NCBI GenBank assembly: GCA_964017145.1
Contig: OZ024843.1
Coordinates: 46,001 to 110,000 of the forward strand
Length of the DNA: 64,000 bases
From: Agrocybe praecox
Lineage: Eukaryota > Basidiomycota > Agaricomycetes > Agaricales > Agrocybaceae
Direction of reading: 5' to 3'
A program made the translations under genes and the position numbers. Shown here in pieces: positions 34,739-46,003 of the stretch. Under the pieces are notes generated by a model. That model saw only the letters and a list, made by a program, of their open reading frames with translations, was not told the DNA's origin and ran no database searches. The first letter of the stretch is position 1; each line of letters starts with the position of its first letter.

Positions 34739-35030
34739 AGGATGCTGTTTCGTGCGTTTGGCGTGGATGTGGCTGTGTTGGCCTATGCCCGCCTGCCCGC
34801 CAATGCTATATATCCCTCTCCTGCTCCCTGAACGGCACCTCGGCCACAGAATGACCCATCCCCACTCTCTTTAGGCCATCACCTGCCCATATATGCCACC
34901 CCACGGCACGAAAATGCCATCCTTTCTGGGTGTTTCCATATTGGGCAGGTAGGAAACTTCCCCCAGGGATTTATAAAGCTATTTGGGTAACTGCCTATAT
35001 TTCATTAATAATATTAGCAGCTATGGCTGA
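34739..35030 (+). repeat. Arm of the fold-back family next to a KDZ fragment
   Basis: This resembles 22958-23262 with CACGGCACGAAAATGCC, a GGCAGGTAGGAAACT block and the terminal TAATATTAGCAGCTATGGCT. KDZ coding sequence follows at once (GLAKMEEKL). On its left it is cut by the 3' LTR of gypsy 1. Confidence 0.65.
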
Positions 35031-37009
35031 TGGTTTGGCCAAGATGGAAGAGAAACTGCGCGATGCACAGCTTCAGAATTCATTGGACAGTTTGCGCTGC
35101 ACGCTTGGGGTCAAGAGTCAGATGATTCAATTCAAGAACAAAAATATATATGGTCAGAGAGGTGGTACCCGAATCTCAAACAATGATCGATCGAGTTCAT
35201 GACAAGGCGAGGGTTTCTGTAGAAAAATATTGGGCTTCAAGAACTGCGAAACTTGCATTGGCTGGAAACAGAGCATGGGAGAAATATTATCGTGTACTCG
35301 AAGATTCTGATGTTGTCAACATGAAAAAGGTTTTCACTTGGGTTTACCAGAACTGAGGTGTTCGGGATATTCCAATTGGTTCAACAGTAAAATTTACTCA
35401 GGTGCTGTAATGTGATGTAGTAAGATGATATGTGAGTAACTAAAAAGAAAGATATGAATGTGAGTAGAGTGCTGAGACTATAACAGAAATGAAAAGAAAA
35501 TAGATCAAAATCTGGATGATAAAACTTATTGTAGCCTTATCACTCTTGACCTTATGTGCCTTAACCTAGTGATACTCGAAGTATCTTTGTTATAATCAGA
35601 ATCTGAATGATAAGGCTTATTGATGCTTATCACTTCTGAGTTATTGTTGATTGTTGACTATCAATCTTCTGTGCAAATCAGAATCTGGATGACAAGAATG
35701 CTTATCACTTCTGAGATGCGGTAATCATTAAATGTACTTCTTCTTGGCAGAAATTCAGAATCTGGATGACAAGAATGCTTGTCACTTCTGGGGTATAGTA
35801 GATGCCGTAGGTATCTCTTCTTGGCAGAATGTAGCTCGTGGCAGAAAGTAACTCGTGGCAGAAGGTAGCTCGTGGGAGAAATGAGAATCAGAATCTGGAT
35901 GTTAAGGCTTATTGATGCTTAACACTTCTGAATTACTTAGGGAATAACAGTACTTGAGAGTCTTATTGAAAGGAAGTTGTAAAGCAGTAAAGTTATGGAA
36001 AAATGTAGAATGATTATTCTTCTTTCTAATCTACTATATATTTATACTGTTTTTCCATCCTACATCTTAGTTCATATTTCATATTTAATAAGTGTAAATC
36101 ATAATGCCTTAGTAATGGTATCCATAAGTGTTACTGACACGTGTTTTATATGGATGTGTTACATGTTTCATAATGTTCTCGCGATCTACTAACCACATGT
36201 TTCATATTAATCACGTGTTTCATATTTGTCACGTGTTTTATGTTCATCATGTGTTTCATAATGTGTGTCTATTTATAAGTTTATGTTGCCTTGGAAGCGA
36301 TAGGCTCTATCTGAATATTTGGGCTTGGTGTATTCTTCCTTCTCAACAATCTTCTGTGATCATGTTTTTGACAACAAACAGGATCTAATGCTGACAATGT
36401 TCGTGGATATCAGGACCCCAATAAGCTGCATACACGTACTGGTCGTCAAGGGATCTGGGAGGACAAGCAAATACTCCAGCGTGTATCTGACACACCTCCA
36501 ACAAATCAACCATCTGACTTGGAAAGCAACAACTTCCTTTTGAATGAGGTTTGCAACCGACGAGATGGAACTGGCAAAACTCGACGTACATTGTCATGGA
36601 TATGGCTCTTATCAACTCTGACAGAGTTGGACAATATAAATAATGACGACATTTTGTGTGTGTTGAATGGAGTAAAAGTCGGGCCAGAGCAACCAGAGCA
36701 AAGGAAGAGGTCCTTTTATTGCAGGAGGAGATGCGACAAATTTTGGAATACTTAAATTGGAAGTCACAATGGTGGACAAGTCATGTATCCTCTCAAACAG
36801 ATGTTAAGGGTGACCTAGCTGAGGGCAACAAAGGGTATGTTCTCTCAGGTAGGCACACTACATTGTGCCACAAGACACGGCCTAGCGTGCAAATTACTGT
36901 GCCAGAGGACACGAGTCCAGCGAACACTTTCATCTGCTGGATCTCATATGGCTTAAATAGGTATGCAGAGACTCAAAAATGGCCATATCTGATTGGCCGT
37001 GAATGGTAA
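35031..37009 (+). pseudogene. KDZ transposase C-terminal fragment, split by an insertion
   Basis: The left part (35031-35310) reads GLAKMEEKLRDAQLQNSLDS, then FKNKNIYGQRGGT, then SVEKYWASRTAKLAL and YRVLEDSD, with a frame change near 35150. After the 1.07-kb LTR-like insertion, the right part (about 36385-36835) reads NVRGYQDPNKL, then NRRDGTGKTRRTLSW, SKSRARATRAKEEVLLLQEE and KSQWW. A one-base frameshift lies at about 36660. A further ~115-bp insertion separates GDLAEG from LNRYAETQ (about 36835-36950), and the frame ends at 37009. No catalytic core is present. Confidence 0.85.
35311..36376. mobile_element. LTR-like insertion (TGTTGTCA...TGACAACA)
   Basis: The ends are short inverted repeats, TGTTGTCAACATG and CATGTTTTTGACAACA. 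The insertion splits a KDZ reading frame. Flanking five bases (TCTGA, AACAG) do not match. Inside, 35505-35940 holds five imperfect copies of a unit with CAGAATCTGGATGA...CACTTCTG; some form good hairpins (GACAAG / CTTGTC arms). 35828-35879 holds three tandem 17-bp units with CTCGTGGCAGAA. No coding capacity. Confidence 0.55.
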
Positions 37010-37367
37010 TAGCACAAAATTGTACACAGTGCGCCGCCAGTATTGCCACAATAATGATATAAATGCTAAATTTTATTTACCATATAATAATCTGTATTAC
37101 TTGTAAATATCATCAGGAAAATTGACTTCATCTTTGGGTACCCTGAAAGATCCTAAAAGATCTCTAAAGACTATAAAGACGCAAAAGATAAAAAGTGAAT
37201 TCTGGATCTCTCAAAGCAAGGTGCTCTTGTAAATAATGTGGGAAAGTGCTCTAAAGATAATTCAAAGATTACCAAAGACGTTGGAAAGATGCTACAAAGA
37301 ACCAAAAAGACAGGCAAAAGACTGCTGCAGCCAATTAAAAGATTCTGAAAGGCAATGCAAAGATTAC
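37010..37367. other. AT-rich spacer with AAAGAT-type repeats
   Basis: Loose repeats of CTAAAGA/CAAAGATTAC-like sequence lie between 37145 and 37370 and lead into the minisatellite. No gene is supported. Confidence 0.4.
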
Positions 37368-37568
37368 AATGGCCAGTTCAGAGACTCTGATAGTCAGCGT
37401 GGAGACTCATATAGTAAACATGGAGACTCATATAATCAATGCGGGGACTCATATAGTCAACGCGGGGACTCATATAGTCAACGTGGAGATTTCAATAGTC
37501 AATGCAGAGACTTATATAGTCAATGGGGAGACTCTGATAGTCAATGGGGAGACTCAGACCATTAACAT
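37368..37568. repeat. 21-bp minisatellite, about nine copies
   Basis: The repeated unit is close to GGGGACTCATATAGTCAACGC, present about nine times with substitutions and no frame-breaking indels. Because 21 is a multiple of three, one frame encodes a (GDSYSQR)-type heptad repeat. A coding role is doubtful: the frame has no conserved flanks. Confidence 0.85.
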
Positions 37569-37724
37569 GGAGACACTTTCAGGTGATAGAAAATCAATTA
37601 ATTATATATGGAGCCCATCGTAGATTGTAGACAGACAGCTCATAGAAGTAAACAGTTGTAAAAGTATGAAATGATGTTGGTAGAAAACGAAATGGAAAAA
37701 TGAACAGTGGAGGGGTCTAAACTG

Positions 37725-39731
37725 CTAAAAATTACTGGCATTGCTGTTACTGGCATCAAGATGATTGGTGCTGGTGCTGCTGATGGGAGATATGGTGCTG
37801 ATAGAGAGAGTATCTGCGGCAGTGCTCTCTCTTCCAAGAGCTTCACAAGCAATGCGGTCCAATGCTTCAAAGTTAACACCGCAGTTCTCTATATCCTTTT
37901 CAGAGGCAAGCCTGGAGGAAGTGTCTTTGTTTCTAATCCTGGACGTTTGTTTGCATGAGTTATCAAAACGCCTGAGTGAAATGAAAGCTACGAACATAAT
38001 TTGACGCAACATTTCAGCCTTCCAATATGTACCCCAGACTTCTGTGCGTTCTTCGATAATCTTCCAGTTGGTATGATGTTGCTCATAGCTAGTACAGTGA
38101 TTAGTAAAGTCAAGTCAAGTCAACACAACAGTAGAGAACATACAATTGCTTAGCAAGGTCTTCCGAAAAGTGAATATGAATGGCCTTTCTTCCATTATTG
38201 CACCACTCTTTAAGGGCGTGCTAGATCTGAATATAATGGTTAGACAAAATACATGAGCAGGATTTTTTATGCACAGCGGTAGCAACTAAAAAAATGATGG
38301 AGAGTGGCAAGTCATTGTCTCTAATGATGCGAGTGGTGGTTCCGAGATCTGCCTTCGACCTTGCGGAAGGAAACCATTGGGCCTCTATAATTTCGATGAG
38401 GAGTTCACAACCAAAAGGCTTGTTTTGATTGAATGTTCGTTTCTAAAAAGAAAAATTACTTGAGCATGCTTTAGCGATAGTAAAAAACCACATACCTCAA
38501 CATCAATATCACTGTAAGTAAAGTGTGCATTCAATAGTAGCCACTCAGCTGACTCTTTGACCTCATCAGGGGATCCGTTAAGATGAAAATGAGCGCGAAC
38601 CCGCTCGCGAGCCTTGGAAATAATGTTACTGAGAAGATATGAGCGGGAATACATGGTCTGGAGTAAAACAATCCAAGGTTAGACACTGGTCCGGATGTAA
38701 CGTATCAACGTACAATCGTAATTAAATCTTTTTTAATATCATCATTTCTTGCTGCCTTCTTCAGCGCTTCCTGAAGCTGAGTCTGTTCTTGTTGAGGGCC
38801 AATTGTGGTAGCTTCTTTAATTGTAGACCACGCAAATTCCCAGCGACCTGACTTGCTTACAGGAGGAAAAGGTGTATTATAAATGGTAGTGGTGCGTACA
38901 TGATTCTTAGTGGCAATTGCAAGTTTCTTGGTCCTGGATGAAAAGTCATTTTCTGTTACTTTGTTAGAACGTGAGCCCCTTGTTGGCGTTGAGCTTTGGC
39001 TGGTAAGACTGGCTGTATCCTGAAAAATCATCTGAGGTGCAATAATTAGTACCAATTCTATAAGCATTGCATGAAGATTTTTACGCCATTATTATCATCC
39101 CAGAGTCCAGTTCTCGGTGAGCTATCGTCAAAGTTCTGCACCTCATGCTCATCATCATCCATCTCTCCCGTGACACTTTCAATATCTCCACCATTGTCAT
39201 TGTCATTGTTGTCCTCTGATTCCATGCCAGTTGGTTCTTCATCAGGTACGAATGAGGCTGGAGGAGTAGGCCCTAGTGTTTTTGCCAACTCTTCTTCTCC
39301 TTCACTAAGACCTGCAGTACGTGGGCGTTTAGACCTTTGAGAGTGATTTGTATCACTCTCTCCCCCAGAGGACTCCTCCCCTTGATTTTCTTCTTGCATA
39401 AGAGCCCGGTTCCTCTTTTGAATGGCTAGATAAAATATTTTATAATGAATGCAAGGTAAAACTTTATAAATTGTCACGTACTAAGGGTCTCTGCCTGCTC
39501 CATGTCTTTTCTTTGAGCTCCAACTGTTGTCTGTAGCGCCTTTAGTAGTTGCAGACATTGTTGGTCAGTTAAGTCTGCAAGGTCGATAGGGGAAACAGTC
39601 TTAGTCTTAGGTTGACTCTTTCCACGTTTGCTGCTTGCACTTTTGCCGCCTGCACTTTTGCTGCTCGCCTTTTGAGTTTTTCCAGAGCCAGATTTTGCAG
39701 AACCAGATTGACGTGTTGTATGTGAAGCCAT
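37725..39731 (-). CDS. DUF6532-like nuclear-type hypothetical protein
   Basis: The start is at 39731 (MASHTTRQSGSAKSGSGK). Exons lie at about 39731-39482, 39425-39085, 39018-38715, 38660-38500, 38443-38300, 38222-38145, and about 38085-37725. The N terminus is Lys/Ser-rich and basic, followed by an acidic Asp/Glu region. A helical C-terminal domain has NDDIKKDLITIV, LNAHFTYSDIDVE, then GCELLIEIIEAQWF, HALKEWCNNGRKAIHIHF and YEQHHTNWKIIEE. This helical layout (a central AHF segment, then a late tryptophan segment) recalls the basidiomycete DUF6532 domain, which is uncharacterised. No stop or frameshift was noticed, which makes this one of the few apparently intact genes. It lies downstream of the 2OG oxygenase gene on the same strand. 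Confidence 0.6.
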
Positions 39732-39879
39732 GTGAGATTTTAAGAAAGATTGAGTATAGTAAGTTGCGCAAAGTAAAATAGAGAAAGTCAATAGTATGGT
39801 AGAGAAAGGTGAAAATAAAAATCGAACGAGTGGTAAATAAAAATTGATGAAACACAAATACAAGTATACTACCAAGAAA

Positions 39880-42828
39880 TTAGGTTAGCCCTGTTTCAAC
39901 GTGCATAAAAATACTGTGCTGCCAATTATCTGTTAGTTTGTCCTTTGTATGCATATAAACGTTGTGTTCCCAGCCATTGCGATCTTCAACCCAATTATCG
40001 CCAAAGCTATCTGAATGAAGAACAAGCGATGCACGCACTCCCTTGAAGTGAAGATTGAAATGAGTAATATCTTTGGAGCGAAAGATTATCATATTACCAC
40101 TCTTGAGCTCAATGCGAAGACCAGGCTCAAGAAGGCATAAGTCCCCACCAGTACAGGCATCATCACTAATGGCCATCACAATGCAGAGTACATTGTCATT
40201 GGTATCCCTGTGAATCTGGGTTGTAATATTGAAGTTGATGACAAACCCACTGAATGGATGAGTAGGCGAAAAGGCATCACAGGGAAAGACTTCGGCGAAT
40301 TGGTAAATGGTTTCATACTGCTTGGGAAGAAGACGTTCAAGCTAAGGTTTTTATTCAGAAATTTATCAAGATATTATTTATATGAAATAATGTACCTCTG
40401 TTTTTATCCACACGAATACTTCCTCAAAGCAATTTTTAAGGCTTTGATACTCTTCCAAATGTTCATGAATTTCTCGGATTGTATGAGGAACATATTGAGA
40501 GCTATTGAGGCGCTTATTGCCTTCCTTTCAAAGCACAGATGGCTCTATATCAGATGGCGCTGCATGTCCCTAATGCATTTAACTTCAATTAATGGACATA
40601 AAATCAAAGACACTGACTTACGTGTGCCCTGTATTTGTTCCACCAGTAAAAATGAAATGCAGAGAATGAAAATGCCTTTCCTCCAGCTTCTGAATCAGTA
40701 TACTGGAGTTGATCACCGGTGCACAGCTTGAGAAAAGGCAGCAGTTTATTGCGAAGGTGATCAGGCATGTGGGGGCAGAGTATGGCAAAAAAATCCCCAT
40801 TACAATCATTGAAGCGAAGGGGTTCTCTGAATACATAATGAAAAATATAAAAAGCGCTAGGGTAAAAACACTTACCCTTTCAGTATTTTCTGAAGAACAT
40901 GGAGATATTTTCCATCAGTTTTTTTGCCGCGACTAAGCTGTTTGCAAAGCTAACCATCATATTCAATTGTAGCCTCTTCTAAGAAAGAAATAAGCAGAGA
41001 CATACCATGGTTTCCAGCTCCTCTGGTGAAATAGGAACCTCTGCTTTTTGGGCATATTTTCGCTCTGCTTTCGTAAAGAAATGATGTTTTTCGGTGAGTG
41101 GCTTATTTTCATGAGCTCGCGGATACTGCATTGATGCATTTTTCTCATGTTGAGGATTGAAAGGTGTATCTATTGTGCAAATTGGTGTCAATTTTCCATG
41201 AATAGTTGGAATTACCTCATCAATCGCTTGTGATTGTGTAAGAACAAAGCTTGAAAGATTGTCGTTCATTGGATAAGGAAGAAGATTGATGTATGAAAAT
41301 GGGACACATGAAAGAACCTGAATGGAATCATCAAGAGGTGTAAGGCATAACTGCCAAGTAAATGGACAACATTGCTTGATAAGGGCGCTGCATAATTGGG
41401 TCAGATCATGAAAGGCACATAGAGAACATGAAATCATACTTGTAAGTCATTGAGTTAAAAAAAGTATCAGATTGCTTCAAGTTGCCGACTTCCATATCAG
41501 ACATAAAGCCCTCAGTTTGAACAATCTCTTGCGTAAACATGGTCGAAAAAGTCAACCGATATTTCTGGCGCAATGCTAATATCAAAGGAATGATATCTTC
41601 AATGATATGTTTACCAGCTGGTTGGGCTAAATAGAGGTAAGAAGGCGACAAAATAAAAGGGCTGGAAAACTCACTGGGGTTTGGACACTTGAACATATAG
41701 CTGAGGCGTAAAAGGATGTCCATTTTGAGATCATGTATCATTGGCTTTAGACCAGCAACAGCGATAATAGCCAAAAGAAATATGGTACCTGATAGAGGCT
41801 AAAGTTAGCAAATAAATTTACAAAGAACTAGAATTCATACCTCCACTAGCTAAGATCGAGTACTTTGCACCATCAGACACATATCGAGCCAAGACTGCCT
41901 CTGATTTACCGGTTTGCTTTTCAAGCAACCTAAGAACAGCTTGCTTCGTCTGCTTCCTTGCATTGCATATACTATAAGTGTGTAAGTGAATTTCTTAAAC
42001 ATACGTTGAAAGGAACACTTACCTGGCAATTTGATTTCTAAATTGAATTGTCGCAATCATAAATGAAAATTCAGCTTGTCGAATTTTATCTTCAGCCACA
42101 GCAAGTTGATTAATCAGTCTTGTTATATAATGACTGGTATCACCACCATCAGGCGGACGGCTGATTATTTCCTTTCTCAAATTTTGAAAAAGACCAGCCA
42201 AGTGGTTTTGGAGATGGTTTGAGTCTGTGTTGAGTGAAAGGCGTTGGCATGCGACACAAAGATATAGGACAAAGTGATATCCTTGAGGAGAAAGGGCCTG
42301 ATGCTCTGGCTCAGGAAGAATTAATGGAAGCGTGTTGTCGAGCATGGAGAACATAGAGTCGCTGAGCTGGTAACTTCCCAATGGTGTTTCAGACCGCTGA
42401 AATTGCTCCTCATCCAAGTCTGGTTGGTTCAAAGATTGTAATGGACCATACAGTTCTGGGTCTCGATTAGCTTGAATTTGTTTCCGAGCCCGAGGATCGC
42501 CTATCCAGGTTCCAACAGGAACGGCACCTCTGGCGCATTGCTTTGGTGGTGGTGGCAGAGGTTGGGGATGTTCTGACCCCACTCTTACTTGAGAAGCCAT
42601 GGGAACGAGCTTGGCTTTCTCTTTCCTTCCCCTTTTCTTCAACCCTGGAGCCTGAGACACACTCCGAGAATTTCCAGCCTCATTGATGCCTGCCTGGTTA
42701 GAGCCATGATTGACAGGTCCGAGTCTTTGCACCGGCACAGAAGAGCTAGAATCGTCCATACTGACATCCATCGAGAACGCGAGAGGGCCTTCGGAGAAAG
42801 CATACATAGGTGTATGCTGCAATAGCAA
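39880..42828 (-). CDS. 2OG-Fe(II) dioxygenase domain protein, nine-exon model
   Basis: Exons: 42828-42023, 41971-41841, 41788-41675, 41617-41440, 41387-41006, 40978-40876, 40826-40622, 40524-40396 and 40341-39880, with consistent GT-AG introns. The first large exon is Pro/Ser-rich with a basic patch (KKRGRKEKAKL), then helical. The last exon holds a double-stranded beta-helix core: the HxD pair in TTQIHRDTNDN, GGDLCLLEPG, the distal His in SKDITHFNLHF and the Arg in KGVRASLVLHSD. All iron- and 2OG-binding residues of the family are visible. The substrate is unknown. The core is related in pattern to, but distinct from, the TET/JBP copy at 11215. I saw no stop in the model. Exon 1 may be preceded by the micro-exons at 42.87-45.2 kb. 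Confidence 0.65.
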
Positions 42829-45590
42829 ATAGATAACTGTCCCGACATATTATAATCGCAGTTAGATACGGACCTCACACGATAAAGGATCCAACAAGGT
42901 AGAAAACGACGATAGAGGCGACAGGGCAGACATAAATGTATGCTGCAACGTTAACAAGGTAAGAGCTTGCATTTAATTTCACATGCGAGCTGCTTACCCC
43001 ACGCATAGGTATGTTTTGTGCTGTTGACAATGGCGGTAACGATGACATAGCAGCGGGTGCATTCTATAACATCAGCGAGGTTAGTCACCATGGTTACGGT
43101 GGCTCAGAACCGCATGGTAGGATTTTTGATTTTAGTTTTTGATTTTGATCGTTTGATCAATAAGCGTGGCTTCGGCTAACCGTTTTTGGACCGTCACCTC
43201 AGGCCTGTACCCCCGCCCATCGTCGAAACCATTGACGAAGACATATTTCCCTATGCATATCTCTGTATACCATCGTTACAACAGAGCTAATTACTTTGTA
43301 CTCTCAACTGGAACAGAGGTGGTTACGGGGATGAGCATCGAGGAAAGTAATACAGATCGGCGATCTCGTCGAGACTTCGTCGTTTTCGTGTTGTGAAAGG
43401 GCAACTGTGTTCTAGTAAAAGAAAGGATTGTGTCTGTGTCTACACGTAGTATTGAATTCCAGATTCAAGTATATAATACTGGATCGTGAGATTGAAGACA
43501 TTCCAGCCACCCTTCGCTGAAAGGCGAGGTTCTCCTATGGATGTATAAACATTTTCACACATGCCCATAGTCTCGTCGCTTCCAAATTGCAGAAGGTCTG
43601 GGCAATCATATTTTGCAAGAAACTCATCGAGGACCTCGTCAGGGACTGGGATCAGGCGGTGTTTGCCACCAAATCGTGTCGGGTTCTCGTACATATCGAT
43701 TCGTTGAGCAAAATTATAGGAGATCAACATTCACCCTTCAAGTGTAATTGGTTGTTTTTTTGATATCCCGAGGTGAAAAGGCCGGGCTCGTGTTCGTAAA
43801 GAATATTGCTGAGCTCGGTCTCCCATATCGGTCGCCAAGCTCGTTCTCGAGTGATACTTATTATTATATATGCTATTAGGAAACTTCTTCAACTTAGTGT
43901 CGTAACCAGTGACCATTGTAATTAGCTTTCCTAGCTCACTCCCCTTGTGGCAGTTGTCATAAGAGGCATCCCTGTTCAATATCATGGTAATTTTAATCAG
44001 GTATAATCGAGTCCCGATATTCATTGTGCATTTACTACAAAGTATGCTACGTAATTTCATTCTCAAGTCAATTGTAAATTTGATTGAATCGCTATGAAAA
44101 CGTTGATATAAGTACGGCGGGAGTTCATTCAAAAATTTGAAGTCCCGTTAAGCCTCGCCGAGATCACCGACCATTTCTCATAATGTACCGCCTGCACTCA
44201 CACACGGCACGCACATGTACACTTGAGAATACGGCGGTAGAGCTATATGAAACCGTCCAGAGTTGCTCAATTATCTCTGGTGTCCCGACGATATACAGAG
44301 ATATGCGTAGGGAAATATGTCTTCATCAAAGGTTTCGACGATGGGCGGGGGTACAGGCCTGAGGCGACGGTCCGAAAACGGTTAGCCGAAGCCACGCTTA
44401 TTGATCAAACGATCAAAATCAAAAACTAAAATCAAAAATCCTACCATGCGGTTCTGAGCCACCATAACGGTAATTTTAAAGTAAGTTCTACCAGTACCTC
44501 ATGCAACACATTGTTAACTTTGAGAGCATCAGATAACAACGAAGGCTGGGTGCCGGTGACAGTGGGGCAACGTATGTGCTGCAGATTCAAACAGGTAAGG
44601 CTGAAATACAACTTTCAGAACGAAAATAAAACTTACCTCACACGAAGCATCTGTTGCAGTCAGAACCGACGATGCTGGATACAGAGAATTCTGGTCAAGA
44701 AAGCATGTAAGTCACTGGTCACAATATACAATATTGAGGACGCCGCTTACCTCGTCGAACGCATCATCTCGTTTGATAACGCAAGAGCACGACAGGAGCT
44801 GGGTGCCAGTGGCTGTGGGGCAATGTACACACTGGATTCAAACAGGTAAGCCTGGAATCCAAGTTTCAGAACGAAAATGAAACTCACTTCTTTGATGGTA
44901 CCAAACATTAACGGTGACGGAGGCTGGACGACAGCTATGGTGCGGTGACATACGTGCGGTGGAATAGTGCTCGAATTCCGATTTCGAAACGCAAAATGGC
45001 TGGTATGACCCGGCGCTAATGGCGCCTGGGTAACGGCATCGCAAGGTGCATGCTATCAAATGAAGCAGGCAAGTCTTCAGATTTGAATACAAATTTACAA
45101 ACCCAAAAGAAAACCTACTTCACATGATAAGGAGCTTGGCTCAGGTAAAAGCGGCAACAGCGCAAGAGGACTCTGGCGGAAAGGGCACGTAAGTCTATCA
45201 ATTATGACATCACTCACTGAGCACATACCTTAGGTGATAGATTATTGGGTTCAACCACGCCAGACGATGGCCCTGGGAGGACAAGAGTTCGGTGAGGTAC
45301 GCCAGGCTATGATAAATGTCGTTAATGGGACTCATTCTATGTGAAAGAACCTCTGGTCGTACTCGATCGCGCCTACCAACCGTCCCGCCAGATGATTCGT
45401 GATTGTGTTGCTGTGAACTTGAAAGGATTGCCTTTAGCCGCCTCGTTGCTTCCCGAACCTCAGGTGTGGTGTTACATTCGTCGAGGTGTTGAATTGCGAT
45501 GGCGATATCACTTTCTGGGAAAAGACGGAGGGCCATGTTATAATAACCTAGTTTCTGTGGGGCGCCTGAGTCTTTGCGCTGTAAAATCAC
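42829..45590 (-). CDS. Probable 5' part of the 2OG gene: first exon plus micro-exon array
   Basis: A 5' exon (about 45575-45240; product includes MALRLFPESDIAIAIQHL and AYLTELLSSQGHRL) is followed on the - strand by small exons of about 65-80 bp: 45194-45118, about 44955-44886, 44830-44750, 44705-44636, 44570-44493, 43075-43016 and 42945-42870. Most have an acceptor AG, a Cys-Pro-like start and a Glu codon just before the GT donor, for example CPTVTGTQPSLLSDAL and CPTATGTQLLSCSCVI. The units look like tandem duplications. A 1.38-kb inverted-repeat element (43091-44469) interrupts the array. Whether these exons are spliced to the oxygenase exons is inferred, not shown. Confidence 0.4.
43091..44469. 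mobile_element. 1.38-kb element with inverted repeats of about 200 bp
   Basis: 43091-43297 and 44258-44469 are inverted copies with few mismatches; the ends include GGTGGCTCAGAACCGCATGG. The interior is not repetitive and contains an open frame at 43440-43730 (-). No matching target duplication was identified. It interrupts the micro-exon array. Confidence 0.75.
43440..43730 (-). CDS. 96-aa open frame inside the 1.38-kb element
   Basis: The product (MLISYNFAQRIDMYENPTRF, then IPVPDEVLDEFLAKYDCPDL, ending near 43440) looks protein-like but matches no family I know. It is much shorter than any transposase, and no DDE-like motif is visible. It could be a captured gene fragment. Confidence 0.35.
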   Translation of the reverse strand: MLISYNFAQRIDMYENPTRFGGKHRLIPVPDEVLDEFLAKYDCPDLLQFGSDETMGMCENVYTSIGEPRLSAKGGWNVFNLTIQYYILESGIQYYV

Positions 45591-45600
45591 AGAATATCAT

Positions 45601-46003
45601 GTGATCGTTCCGCCATGGGAATTCACCATTATGCACAATTGTGTTTTCCCACACTTTCAGCTTATAAGGAATTTTAATGAGTACTGAACGGGAGATACTC
45701 ATGAATTTAGAATTTAATTGGAGTCTATATTGGAATATATAACTTCTGCCAACCCTCTACATATGAAAATCATCACATACGGCTCTTGTCACAGTACTAC
45801 TTGAATGGATGTAACTAATGGTAAATAGGAATACGGAAACTAGGAAGGTAATATAACTAGGGTGCACAAGCAGCAGTGGGGGCGGCAATAGTGCATTGTA
45901 AACAGTAAACAATGGGCGCCGCAATTCTCAATCTTGGAGCGCTCGTGGCCGGTACATTACCGTGGTGATGGTTGCACCACTGGCTACGCCAGCACGGATG
46001 CCG
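45601..46003. other. Spacer, no gene recognised
   Basis: AT-rich sequence between the 5' exon of the - strand gene and the ribonucleotide reductase fragment. No conserved frame or repeat was found. Confidence 0.4.

Noticed and set aside
35031..37009. Possible intact small KDZ-like gene
   Set aside because: It has frameshifts, two insertions and no catalytic core.
37368..37568. Possible CRISPR-like array
   Set aside because: Units are contiguous 21-bp repeats without unique spacers, and the genome is eukaryotic; it is a minisatellite.
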